Shown here: positions 25,181-34,700 of the stretch, piece by piece
Position numbering within the stretch: position 1 is the stretch's first letter
Layout of the letters: every line of letters starts with the position of its first letter
DNA from: an uncultured Eubacteriales bacterium
GTDB lineage: Bacteria > Bacillota > Clostridia > Christensenellales > Borkfalkiaceae
DNA length: 64,000 nucleotides
Assembly (NCBI GenBank): GCA_905209085.1
Contig: CAJLRM010000001.1
Location: forward strand, 124,001 to 188,000
Direction of reading: 5' to 3'
Notes under the pieces: generated by a model
Seen by the model: only the letters and a program-made list of their open reading frames with translations
Told to the model about the DNA's origin: nothing
Databases searched by the model: none
Made by a program: the position numbers and the translations under genes

Positions 25181-26569
25181 ATGCAGTTTACTCCCATCGA
25201 TAAAACCAACATTGCCAAAATTTCCGCCTGTTACAAAACCTGCACCTACAAAATCAGCGACTATTCGGCGGGCATTAAAATCATGTGGCAGAACGCGGGC
25301 TACGAATACGCCGAAGCGTGCGGATGCCTGCTCGTACGCGGGAAATGGAACGGTCAATATTATTTTGACTATCCCGTTCCCCTGTCCAAAGAAGCGGATG
25401 TCGTCGGGGCGCTCAACGCCTGCGGAAAATACTGTTCGGAAAATTTTATTCCCTTCCGACTCTGCGACGTGCCCGCCTGCGCCGTCTGCACCGTGTTGAG
25501 CTGTTATCCGAATATCGAGATACGGGTGCAGAGGAATTTCGACGATTATCTCTATTTGGCGGGCGATTTTATCAAGTTCGAGGGGAAAAAATATGCGGGA
25601 CAAAGAAACCATATCCGCAAATTTCATAATTTGTACCCCGAGGCGAAATTCGAAGTGTTCGGCGCCGCGGACAAGCCTCGAATCCACGCTTTTTGGAAAA
25701 AATTTGGCGATCGCAACGACGTTCCGGGCGCCAAAACGGAGCTGAAATTCGCCCACGCGATGACGGAATATCTCGGCTCGGAAATGTTTATTTCCGGAGG
25801 ATTCACTTTAAACGGAGAGGTCATCTCCTTCTGTCTGAGCGAGATCTGCGGCGAAACGCTCATCGACCATATCGAAAAGGCCCTCACCGAATACGAGGGC
25901 ATTTATCCCGCCACGGTGCAGGAATTTGCCAAAACGTTCGCGCAAAACGTCAAATATATCAACCGCGAGGACGACGCGGGCAGCAAGGGACTGCGCATTT
26001 CCAAGCTTCAATATCAGCCCTTGGAAATTCTCAGAAAGCACGAAATACACGTCAAGACCGCTATCAACCGCCTGAAAAAAGTCCCCGTCATCAAGGGCGA
26101 AAACGGCGTTTCCCTGACCCCTATCACGGAAAAAGACATCCCCGCCTACAATCGTTTATGTCTGGACGACGAACGCAATCGCTGGTGGGGATACGACTAT
26201 CGGGAGGACTGCCCGCATCCCAAACGCGACTTTTTCTATAAAGATCAGAAAAAAGATTTTATGAACCGCATGGCGATGAATTTCGCCATACGTCAGGGAG
26301 GCAAATTCGTCGGGGAAGCCATCCTCTACAATTTCGACTTCCGGGGCGGCGCGGAAATCGGGGTGCGGATACTCCCCGAAGCGGACGGGCAGGGAATCGG
26401 CAGATACGCTTTCGGACTCGTTGCGAATTATGCCATTTATACGCTGGAACTCATCCAAATAAACGGAAAATGCCTGAAAGAAAATATCGCTTCGGCAAAG
26501 ATGCTCTCCTCGGTCATGCAAAAAATCGGCGAGGACGAAAAGTATTATTATTACCGCCGCATCGTCTGA
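25181..26569 (+). CDS. DUF2156 (LPG-synthase C-domain-like) fused to GNAT acetyltransferase
   Basis: 462 residues in two parts. Residues 1-290 match the DUF2156 fold, related to the aminoacyl-transfer domain of lysyl-phosphatidylglycerol synthase: note GKKYAGQRNHIRKF (near 138), HIEKAL, and the YINREDDAGSKGLRISKLQY stretch. Residues 305-460 form a RimL-type GNAT domain (LTPITEKDI, GKFVGEAILYNF, GVRILPEADGQGIG as acetyl-CoA loop). DUF2156 proteins alone are common in gut Clostridia; the added GNAT domain is unusual. No membrane helices, so this is not a full MprF. AAGGA precedes the ATG; terminator at 26766-26797. Substrates unknown. Confidence 0.85.
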   Translation: MQFTPIDKTNIAKISACYKTCTYKISDYSAGIKIMWQNAGYEYAEACGCLLVRGKWNGQYYFDYPVPLSKEADVVGALNACGKYCSENFIPFRLCDVPACAVCTVLSCYPNIEIRVQRNFDDYLYLAGDFIKFEGKKYAGQRNHIRKFHNLYPEAKFEVFGAADKPRIHAFWKKFGDRNDVPGAKTELKFAHAMTEYLGSEMFISGGFTLNGEVISFCLSEICGETLIDHIEKALTEYEGIYPATVQEFAKTFAQNVKYINREDDAGSKGLRISKLQYQPLEILRKHEIHVKTAINRLKKVPVIKGENGVSLTPITEKDIPAYNRLCLDDERNRWWGYDYREDCPHPKRDFFYKDQKKDFMNRMAMNFAIRQGGKFVGEAILYNFDFRGGAEIGVRILPEADGQGIGRYAFGLVANYAIYTLELIQINGKCLKENIASAKMLSSVMQKIGEDEKYYYYRRIV

Positions 26570-26917
26570 GTTTTTTAATGTTTAGCTGAAAATACAATTC
26601 GGCTTTTTAGCGATTTTTTCCGCCCCTTGCTCAAAATCTTTTTAGGCGTTCGCCCCCAAAAGGCGCTTGGATTTTTCCCTTTTCCCCGCGGCGCCTTATT
26701 CTTTTTTGACGTTTCGTTCAAAAAACATACGGTAAAAGCATCCTGTAACTTTTGCACATTTTTCTCTTTTCCCGCTTCAAACGGGAAAAGTTTTTTTATT
26801 CATCGCAGCCCTGCCCCCCTTTTACTCGCTCCACATAGTCCCTTTCCAATTTTCTCTCCGCTTTCGTCCTGTGCGCGATTTTAAATTCCCAGGTTTGCGC
26901 AAAAAAAGAACCGCCTT
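26570..26917. other. Convergent intergenic region with two terminators
   Basis: Between the plus-strand DUF2156-GNAT gene and the minus-strand Imm5-like gene. Apart from the two terminators nothing is seen. Confidence 0.5.
26766..26797 (+). terminator. Terminator of DUF2156-GNAT gene
   Basis: Perfect CTTTTCCCG/CGGGAAAAG stem, 7-base loop, TTTTTTT. Confidence 0.85.
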
Positions 26918-26928
26918 TCAAACGGTTC
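26901..26928 (-). terminator. Terminator of the Imm5-like gene
   Basis: GAACCG/CGGTTC stem, then TTTTTTT on the minus strand. It overlaps the stop codon of the gene. Confidence 0.75.
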
Positions 26929-27535
26929 TCTCTTTCATAAAAAGTTCTTTTTCCTTGTTCGGACGGCTATCGTCGAGCAAAAACTCCGCCCATGAAAATC
27001 CAAAGCTCTCTATACGCGCCGCGCAGTCCTTCAAGCAGTCGATATACTCCTCGATCCTCTTTTCCACAGCCGCGCGATAGTCTTTGCCCCGGCATTCCCG
27101 AACGATGGCGGTCAGTTCGTAAAAGGGAAGGCCGATCGCGTGCGTTTCCACATGAACGACCGCGCAAGCTTGCCCCACCGCATGGCATAAAGCGGCATTT
27201 TCCGCCCCTTCGACCTCCTTTGCCGCGGCGTGCGCTTCCAGCAAAGCCCTTTTGGCTGTCGGCATTTTCACTTCTCCCGCCGCCCATTGCCGACATAGGC
27301 GGACGGAGCGGGCGGGGCGTTCCTCGTTCGGGCAACGTTCTTTCAAACGTTGCAGCGGAACTTCTACGCAGGCGAACGCCCATAACACCAAAGTCCTGTG
27401 TTTTTGTTCACGAATCAGTGCCAAAAGCTCTTGCAGACATTTGCTTTTACGGGAAAATAAGATTTCATTTTTCCTTTTCAGTTTTGCTTCCACGTCCCTT
27501 GTCCAGTCCGAGGCTTCCACAAGATTTTCTTTCAT
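26918..27535 (-). CDS. Imm5-like putative immunity protein
   Basis: 205 residues, all-helical. It shows features of the Imm5-like family: RPARSVRLCRQWAAGEVKM, then an Ala-rich region with CHAVGQACAVVHVETHAIG. Related proteins are annotated as immunity proteins near polymorphic toxins, but here no toxin or secretion gene is adjacent, so the protein may act otherwise. Ribosome binding site AAGGG lies before the ATG at 27535. The terminator overlaps the stop codon. Confidence 0.7.
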   Translation of the reverse strand: MKENLVEASDWTRDVEAKLKRKNEILFSRKSKCLQELLALIREQKHRTLVLWAFACVEVPLQRLKERCPNEERPARSVRLCRQWAAGEVKMPTAKRALLEAHAAAKEVEGAENAALCHAVGQACAVVHVETHAIGLPFYELTAIVRECRGKDYRAAVEKRIEEYIDCLKDCAARIESFGFSWAEFLLDDSRPNKEKELFMKERTV

Positions 27536-27711
27536 CGTTTTCCCTTACCCGTCTTGCTTTTTTCTATCCGTTCTTTGCGATAATCGCTTCGACGCCGTTT
27601 AAGTGCTTTCATCTTCTCCTTGAAACCCGTCTACCCCTCCTTCGAACGAGTCCGTCGGGCGAAAGAACATTCCCTATCCACCTTTTTAAAAAGTCTGTTC
27701 ACGGAAATCCC

Positions 27712-29397
27712 TTACAGCAGAGTTTCGAAAACGCGCAAAACGGAGTCCACCAGCTTGCCGACGAAGGTCTGTCTTGTATCTTCCATGGTGATATATTTTG
27801 AAACGTCGAACACTTTTTCCCCGTCCCTTTTCACGTCCATCACGGCAGAACAATGAGAAAAATAGACCGCGTTCTCAAAATGCAGATATAAGCTGCGATA
27901 ATCGAGATTGATGGTGCCCACCACGGCGCAAGTATCGTCGGATACCATGCTTTTGGCGTGAATGAAACCGGGCGTGTACTCGTAAATTTTTACGCCCGAT
28001 TTGAGCAAAGGCGCGTAGTTGGAACGAGTCAGCCGAAAGACCATCTTTTTATCGGGAATCCCGGGCGTGACGATGCGCACGTCCACGCCGCGCTTTGCCG
28101 CGTTGCACAGCGCCGTGCGCACAAAATCGTCCAAAATGAGATAGGGCGTAAAAATATAGACGTATTTTGACGCGCGGTTGATGATGTCGAGATACACCGT
28201 TTCCCCCACGCTCTCCCGATCCAGGGGAGAATCGTCGTAAGGCTGTACGAAAAAGCCGCCCTCCGCGATATCCGTTTTCCCCATCTTTTCCACGGGAATA
28301 TGCGTTCCGTTTTTGCCCACGGTTTCTATTTTCGCGGGCGCTTTTTCTCCGTCCGCCGCCTGCATCTCTTTCAAATGCTCGGGCGCGATAAAAGCTTCCG
28401 TCTTTTCCTTATCCTTTCTAAAAGCGTTCCAGATATTGAAAAACATCATCGTAAACGAACTCACCGCCCGTCCCGTCACGCGCACGCCCGTATCCTTCCA
28501 CTGTCCGTACTTCACTTTTTCGTCAATATACTCGTCGGCGAGGTTGATTCCGCCCGTAAAGCCCACTTTCCCGTCCACCACGAGAATTTTGCGGTGATCC
28601 CGGTTATTCATGCGCATCGTAAAAACGGGAACGGCAGGGTTGAACGTAAAGCATTTGATATTGGGATGCAGCGCTTCCAAATATTTGTCGTATTTGGGCG
28701 GCAGCAAAAACAAGCTTCCCACGTCGTCGAAAATCAACCGCACCTGCACCCCCGCCTTTGCCTTTTGGAGCAGCAGCTCGCGGAAAGCGTCCCACATTTT
28801 TCCTCCCGCGATGATGAAATATTCGGCTAAAATGAACTTCTCCGCCCCCTCCATCGCTTCGAGCATATCCTTGAACATCTCCCGGCCGCAGGGATAATAC
28901 GTGACTTCTCCGTCCGCATAGGCGGGATAATTAGCATAGTTCATGAGATAGCGGCAAGCCTGCGCCTCGCGCCCGCCCTCGTCCACGCGCCGCTTTACCT
29001 CCGCATCCTGTATCAACAGGCCCGCGTTTTCGCGCTTGGCGGCGGAAATGCGCCTGTTCATTTTGCGGGTAGGACGCCCTTCCCCGAAAAGCAGATAGAG
29101 GGAAATGCCGAAGATCGGCATAGCGAGAATCATGATCACCCAGTTCAGCTTCGCGGAAGGTTTTTCGTTGCGGTTGATGACGTAGAGCACGAACACCAGC
29201 GCGAGGATATTCATCGTGATCATCACGGCGCGGAAACCGTTATAAAACCGGAAGAGCATCACGCCATATATCGTGATCTGTAAGAGAACTAAAAGCAGAG
29301 TCAGGAGAAAGCGGTTATAAATGAGTACTTTATAGCTGCGGTTTTTCAGTATATTTTTTTCTATTCTTTTTTTCCGTCTTTCGTTCATGCGTTTCAT
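27712..29397 (-). CDS. cls: Cardiolipin synthase-like phospholipase D protein
   Basis: 561 residues. Two or three N-terminal membrane helices (about 20-115, including the PLDNc-type segment NWVIMILAMPIFGISLYLLFG, cited here by residues 88-108) anchor a cytoplasmic catalytic part with two HxKxxxxD motifs: HRKILVVDG (near 275) and HAKSMVSDD (near 490), each followed by the GG/GT-N pattern. Cls enzymes join two phosphatidylglycerols, or transfer to phosphatidylethanolamine, to make cardiolipin. The ATG at 29397 follows GGTGG by seven bases; a TTG six bases upstream is also in frame. It has no operon partner. Confidence 0.92.
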   Translation of the reverse strand: MKRMNERRKKRIEKNILKNRSYKVLIYNRFLLTLLLVLLQITIYGVMLFRFYNGFRAVMITMNILALVFVLYVINRNEKPSAKLNWVIMILAMPIFGISLYLLFGEGRPTRKMNRRISAAKRENAGLLIQDAEVKRRVDEGGREAQACRYLMNYANYPAYADGEVTYYPCGREMFKDMLEAMEGAEKFILAEYFIIAGGKMWDAFRELLLQKAKAGVQVRLIFDDVGSLFLLPPKYDKYLEALHPNIKCFTFNPAVPVFTMRMNNRDHRKILVVDGKVGFTGGINLADEYIDEKVKYGQWKDTGVRVTGRAVSSFTMMFFNIWNAFRKDKEKTEAFIAPEHLKEMQAADGEKAPAKIETVGKNGTHIPVEKMGKTDIAEGGFFVQPYDDSPLDRESVGETVYLDIINRASKYVYIFTPYLILDDFVRTALCNAAKRGVDVRIVTPGIPDKKMVFRLTRSNYAPLLKSGVKIYEYTPGFIHAKSMVSDDTCAVVGTINLDYRSLYLHFENAVYFSHCSAVMDVKRDGEKVFDVSKYITMEDTRQTFVGKLVDSVLRVFETLL

Positions 29398-29908
29398 GCC
29401 CAAACCACCTTATTTTCTTGCTGTCTGCGAGCTTTCTATGATTGTATCAGTTTTTCCGCCTTTTGTCAACTTACGTCATGACAGATAACTGTATGGAAAT
29501 TTATTTTCCCGCCTTTCTCCGCTTCCGTCTTCTCGTTCCCATCCTTTATACCTTTTTCCCCTCGTTCTTCCTCTTCCTTTCCCGATCGCCTCTTCCGTTC
29601 GTCTGTCCGCCTCCTGCGCCTTTGAATAATTTTCTTCCGCGCGTCCTTTCTTCTCCCTCCCGTCTTCTCCGCTCGCCCCGCTTCCGTTTTTCCTTTTCCG
29701 CGCTTCATCGATTCTCTTTTGTTTGCCTTTCTCCTCCCTTTTTCCTCTTTCCCCTTTTTATAATTTCCGCGCCCCGTTTTTCCTTGCCTTTTTTCGCGGC
29801 TCGTCCCTCTTATTCTTCCCGTTTTTTCCCTTTTCTCCTCATCCTTTCGCCCTTTTCAAAAATTTTCGTCAAAAGAAAAAATTTTTTCAAAAATTTTCCT
29901 GAAAACTA
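29398..29908. other. Pyrimidine-rich spacer (plus strand)
   Basis: About 500 bases between divergent genes, very rich in C and T on the plus strand from about 29510 to 29850. Long frames on either strand are low in complexity (Phe/Ser/Pro/Arg or Arg/Lys/Glu) with no start signal. Probably non-coding. Confidence 0.55.
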
Positions 29909-29937
29909 TTGACAAATGCGACATTTTGTATTATACT
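29909..29937 (+). promoter_or_regulatory. Promoter of rubrerythrin
   Basis: TTGACA, 17-base spacer, TATACT. Near consensus, consistent with high expression. Confidence 0.8.
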
Positions 29938-29955
29938 ATAAATACATTAATAAAA

Positions 29956-29970
29956 CTTAATCCTATTAAG
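29956..29970. promoter_or_regulatory. Palindrome in rubrerythrin leader
   Basis: CTTAAT-CCT-ATTAAG, perfect arms, about 20 bases past the -10 box. Its place and AT-rich 15-bp form are reminiscent of a PerR-type peroxide box, but the match to the known consensus is partial. Confidence 0.4.
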
Positions 29971-30014
29971 AACTATTAAAAAATCGGTAAAAAAATTCAA
30001 AGAGGTAAAAGGAC

Positions 30015-30659
30015 ATGAAAAAATTTATCTGTAAAGTCTGCGGCTACGTACACGAAGGGGACAAAGCTCCCGAAGTTTGTCCCAAATGCAAAGCGCCCGC
30101 TTCCGCGTTTGAGGAAGTCAATCCCTTAAAAGGGAGCAAGACGGAGGCGAACTTACAGGCGGCGTTCGCGGGAGAATCGCAGGCGACGAATAAGTACACC
30201 TATTTTGCGAGCAAAGCGAAGAAAGACGGATACGTGCAGATTGCCGCCATCTTTGAAGAAACGGCGAATAACGAACGCGAGCACGCAAAAATGTGGTATA
30301 AGCTTTTGAACGGCGGACAGGTTTCGGGCACGATGGACAATCTGCGCATGGCCGCGGAGGGCGAAAATTACGAATGGACGGATATGTACGCGGAATTTGC
30401 CAAGACGGCGCGCGAGGAAGGCTTTGACGAAATCGCCAGACTTTTCGACGGCGTTGCAGCCATCGAAAAGGAGCACGAAAAACGCTATTTGAAACTCCTT
30501 GCCAACGTCAAGGGCGATTTGGTATTCTCTAAGGAAGGCGACGTGGTATGGCAGTGCGCCAACTGCGGACATATCTGCGTAGGCAAAAAGGCGCCCGAAG
30601 TCTGCCCCGTCTGCGCGCATCCCCAGAGCTATTTCCAGGTCAGAGCGGAAAATTATTAA
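30015..30659 (+). CDS. rbr: Rubrerythrin with rubredoxin domains at both ends
   Basis: 214 residues. Rubrerythrin reduces hydrogen peroxide in anaerobes. Here a rubredoxin-like domain opens the protein (C6, C9, C22, C25). The diiron ferritin-like domain spans about 42-162 (E54, E87, H90 and the second pair E120, E151/E153, H154). A second rubredoxin-like domain closes it (C181, C184, C197, C200). Most rubrerythrins carry only one rubredoxin domain. Ribosome binding site AGAGG or AAAGG, strong promoter and perfect terminator make this a well-defined single-gene unit. Confidence 0.95.
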   Translation: MKKFICKVCGYVHEGDKAPEVCPKCKAPASAFEEVNPLKGSKTEANLQAAFAGESQATNKYTYFASKAKKDGYVQIAAIFEETANNEREHAKMWYKLLNGGQVSGTMDNLRMAAEGENYEWTDMYAEFAKTAREEGFDEIARLFDGVAAIEKEHEKRYLKLLANVKGDLVFSKEGDVVWQCANCGHICVGKKAPEVCPVCAHPQSYFQVRAENY

Positions 30660-30697
30660 TCAAAGCAAAATAATACGCTTACCTATCTCATCTCCTG

Positions 30698-30733
30698 CTC
30701 CGTCGGCTGTTTTCAGCCGACGGAGATTTTTTA
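30698..30733 (+). terminator. Terminator of rubrerythrin
   Basis: Perfect 12-bp CTCCGTCGGCTG/CAGCCGACGGAG stem, TTTT loop, ATTTTTT tail. Confidence 0.9.
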
Positions 30734-31734
30734 TGCGCCGCCCCGCTTTTACTCTCCGCATTTTTTTCTGTCTTTCTGTTCGGATTTCGTTTTTATTCCC
30801 TGCGCTTCCTCTCTATCGTTTCGCCGACTTTCTGTTTCCACTCCCAAAGATTCTTTTCTCGGTTTGTCGCTTTTCTGTTTCTACTCTTCGAATTTTCTTT
30901 CTATCGTTTTGCCACGTTCCTTTTTTACTCCTTATTCTTTTCCTTCGAACACTTTTCACCGACGGACGCTCGTTCCTTTCCTACTCCCGTCGTCGCCCGT
31001 TTCCATTCCGAGTCCATCTCCGCCGCGAAAAAATTTTGAAAAACGTTCTTTAAAAACTATCTTTCTCAACGATAAGGCTCTCGTCAACAAATAGAAACCT
31101 GCGCATCCTTATTTACTTTAAGGTATCCAAAAAAGGAAGCGGAAAACTCTTCTCCGCTCCCTTAACTCAACATGACTCTCGTTTAGAAAAAAATGAAATA
31201 TTCCGTCGTTTATCCCAACGACAGGAAAAATACGGCTATGCCGGCAGACGCAATCCTTTCCCGTATTCCCGAAAAGACTTCGTATATTTATATTTCGGCG
31301 CGCCGTCCCCCCCATCGCTTTGCAAGCGGAGCTTATTTTCGGCGGCTTTTGATGAAATCAAGGGGATAAAGGCGAAACTATCGACTCCTTTTTGAGCCCC
31401 CTTCGCTAAAAGAAACTCTTTTTTCGGCACGGCGGGATCCGGCGACTCGCCCGAGGATTTTACTCAAACTCTTTTTCGGGGTTCTCAAAATACAGACGCT
31501 CCAAACGCCGTTGGAAAGTATAGGAGCCAGGGCAAAACACCCTTTTTCGTCCGTAAGGGATACGAAAGCATGGCGGCTTGCGGACCGACAAGAGCCAAAC
31601 GAATGTCGGAAAACTTCGGCAAAGCGTTCACGCATCCCGACGCTGCGAATAGCAAAGGGACAGAGTCTGCCCTAAAACGTTTTCTTGGGGAAAACGGCTC
31701 GCCGCTATCCGGCAGAACTGCTGAAAAACGCGCT
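30734..31734. other. 1 kb gap downstream of the fusion enzyme
   Basis: The first 300 bases are strongly pyrimidine-rich on the plus strand. The rest (31060-31734) has ordinary composition but only short frames without start signals; 31378-31635 (minus, 85 codons) is the best and is not recognised. A minus-strand terminator at 31128-31161 implies a transcript reaching here, either read-through from the fusion gene or an unseen RNA or decayed gene. Confidence 0.45.
31128..31161 (-). terminator. Intrinsic terminator, minus strand
   Basis: 9-bp stem (GGAAGCGGA side, one G-U), 9-base loop, then TTTTTT. Lies 574 bases past the stop of the fusion gene. Confidence 0.7.
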
Positions 31735-34700
31735 CTATTTCAGGAAAAATCTCAACAGTTTTTCATTGAATTTTTTATAGGGACGATAGCGCATGGGCAG
31801 ATCGATAAACGTCTTTTTATCGACGATACTCTTTTCGTGGGTGAAACACTCGAAGCCTTTTTTCCCGTGATAGCTGCCCATACCGCTCGCGCCGAATCCG
31901 CCGAACGCCATCTCGGAAGTCGCGAGATGGATAATCGTGTCGTTGACGCAGCCGCCTCCGAAACGGCACCTCTCCAATACGCGGGAAATCGTGCGTTTGT
32001 CCGAGGAAAAGAGATACAGGGCAAGCGGCGACGGACGGGCGTTGACCTCTTCAATGACTTCGTCCATGCGTTCAAAAGTGAGCACGGGCATCACGGGGCC
32101 GAAAATTTCTTCCCCCATCACTTCGTCCGCCCAGGTGACGCCGTCCAGGACGGTAGGCTCTATCTGTAAGCTCGCCTCATCCCTGCCCCCGCCGAATACT
32201 ACTTTTTTCCCGTCGATGAGCGCGGAAATCCTGTCGAAATGTTTGCGGTTGACGATTTTTCCGTAAGTATCCTCTTTGAGCGGATCTTTTCCGTACTGCG
32301 CCGTGATCTGCCTTTTGACTTCCGTCAAAAAGGCGTCCTTTATGTTTGCGGCGACATACACATAATCGGGAGCCACGCAGGTTTGCCCGAGATTGAGATA
32401 CTTTCCGAAGACGATCCGTTTTGCCGCCAAAGCGAGATTCGCCGTTTCATCCACGATACACGGACTCTTTCCGCCCAATTCCAAAGTGACGGGCACGAGA
32501 TTTTCCGCCGCTTTTTTCATCACTTCTTTTCCGACGCCCACGCTTCCCGTAAAGAAGATCTTATCAAATTTCATTTCCAAAAGTTTGGCGTTTTCCGCTC
32601 TCCCGCCCGTCGCCACGGTGACATATTCGGAGGGAAAGGTGCGCGCGATCAAATCTTTCAAAACGCGGGAAACGTTGGGGGAATACGCGGAGGGCTTGAC
32701 GATCGCGGTATTTCCCGCGGCGAGCGCGTCTGCCAGCGGCTCCATCGCCAACATAAACGGATAGTTCCAGGGACTCATGATAAGCACCGTTCCGTAGGGC
32801 GATTTCTGAATAAAACTCTTCGAGGCGAATTGCGCGAGCGGGGTCTTTACCCGCTTTTTTTTGGAAAAACGCCTGACGTGCCCGATCATATAGGAAATTT
32901 CGCTCAGCGTCATGCCGACTTCGCACATATAGCTTTCGAAGGCGCTTTTTCCAAGGTCCGCCTTCAACGCCTCGTTTATCTCCCCTTCCGCGTCCTTAAC
33001 GGCGTTATAGAGCGCCTTCAAAGCGCAAACGCGATAGGCAGGGTTGAGAGTAACGCCGCTTTGGAAAAACCTTTTTTGTCTTTGCAGCGCTTCGTCGAAA
33101 TCGGGTTTTCCCTCTTTGTCCACGGGAAAGCCCTCGTGGTCGGAAATTTTGAAATACATCACTTCCAGCTCCTTTTTCGTCATCAATTTGGGTACGGGAT
33201 AGAGCGGGTTTGCCTCCGCGTCCGCGAAAGCCGCAAGTTCGGGGACGTCTTCCGCACGAATCCCGCTCAGCGTACGGGGAATCCCCATACTTTCGTTAAG
33301 CTCCTCTATACGGCGGATAAATTTCTCCGCGGCGCCTTTAAAATCCCCGCCGGGATCCGCGACGCCCGATTTTATCGCCAGCGCGGCGAGTCGGAGCGCG
33401 GCGTTCAAACCGTATTCTTTGAGAAAATAAGGCAGAATGACGGCGTTTGCCAAGCCGTGCGGAATATTGTACTTTCCGCCCAGCGAGTGCGCCACGGCGT
33501 GCACGTAGCCCACATACGACTTGGTAAAGGCGACGCCCGCGAGATAGGCGGCGCGCTGCATTCCCTTCCGCGCTTCTGCGTCCTTTCCGTCCGCATAGGC
33601 GCGGGGCAAATATCGGAAAATCAGCCGCACGGCTTCCTCCGCAGCGGCGCGCGTTTCCCGCGTGGTAGAATTGCCGATATAAGCTTCCACGGCGTGCGTC
33701 AAGGCGTCCATGCCCGTCGTCGCCGTAAAAAAGGGAGGCAGGGCAAAGGTGACTTTCTCATCGAGAAGCGCATACCTCGGAATCAGGCAAAAAGCGTTGA
33801 TCGGGTATTTGTGCCGAGTCGCGTCGTCGGTGATGACCGCGGCGAGCGTCGTTTCGCTTCCCGTGCCGGCGGTCGTGGGAACGGCGATGAGAAGAGGCAG
33901 CCGACGGAAAATATGCAGGACGCCCTTCATCTTCGACAGCGGCTTTTTCGGATTCACCGCGCGCGCCCCCGCCGCCTTCGCACAGTCCATCGCGGAGCCG
34001 CCTCCGAACGCGACGATGGCTTTGCATTCGTTCAGCTCATACATGGTATGCGCCTTTTCCACGTCGGAAACGGTGGGATTCGCCACGGTATCCTTATAGA
34101 TGAATACGTCTATGTTTTCTTTCGCGCATACGCTTTCAAACTCTTTCGTCAGCCCCGCGGCGTAAATCCCCGCGTCCGTAACGAGCAGCACTTTGTCCGC
34201 GCCTGCCTTTTTGAGAACGTCTGCCGTTTCGGAAACGGTATGCAGGATCTGCGGACGTCGATAAGGCAAAAACGGGATGGCGAGCCTGAACACGGTCTGA
34301 TAGGAACGGCAATACAGCCGCCGCAAAAAGGGCATTTTAGAAACGGGCTTTTCCTCCTTCGTCAGCCCGTAGGCAGACACCGCCAAAACGGAAACCGCCA
34401 GCAAAAACTCCGCGGGATAATAAAGAGAGAGGCAAAGCCCGTCGAAAAGCCTTCCCCCGCCTCCGAATTGGTGAAAGACCAGCATCAAATCGGAGAGATA
34501 GAAGAGCAGCGCTCCGAAAAGGACGAAGCCCCGCACCCGTTTGTCGAGAATAGGAGAGGCGGCGACGGAAAACGCTTTGCCGAGCATACAGGAAATCACG
34601 ACGGCATAGGCGTATACGACGACTTCCAAGCCCTTAAAATCGAAACCGCGATAGAAACGGAGCAGACAAAAAGACAGCGCCGCCACGGCGAGAAATGCCG

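Noticed and set aside
29442..29912. 157-codon plus-strand frame rich in Phe, Ser, Pro and Leu
   Set aside because: Artefact of a pyrimidine-rich spacer; no ribosome binding site, no family, and it runs into the rubrerythrin promoter.
30733..31053. 107-codon plus-strand hydrophobic frame after rubrerythrin
   Set aside because: Begins in the tail of the terminator and reflects C/T-rich sequence only.
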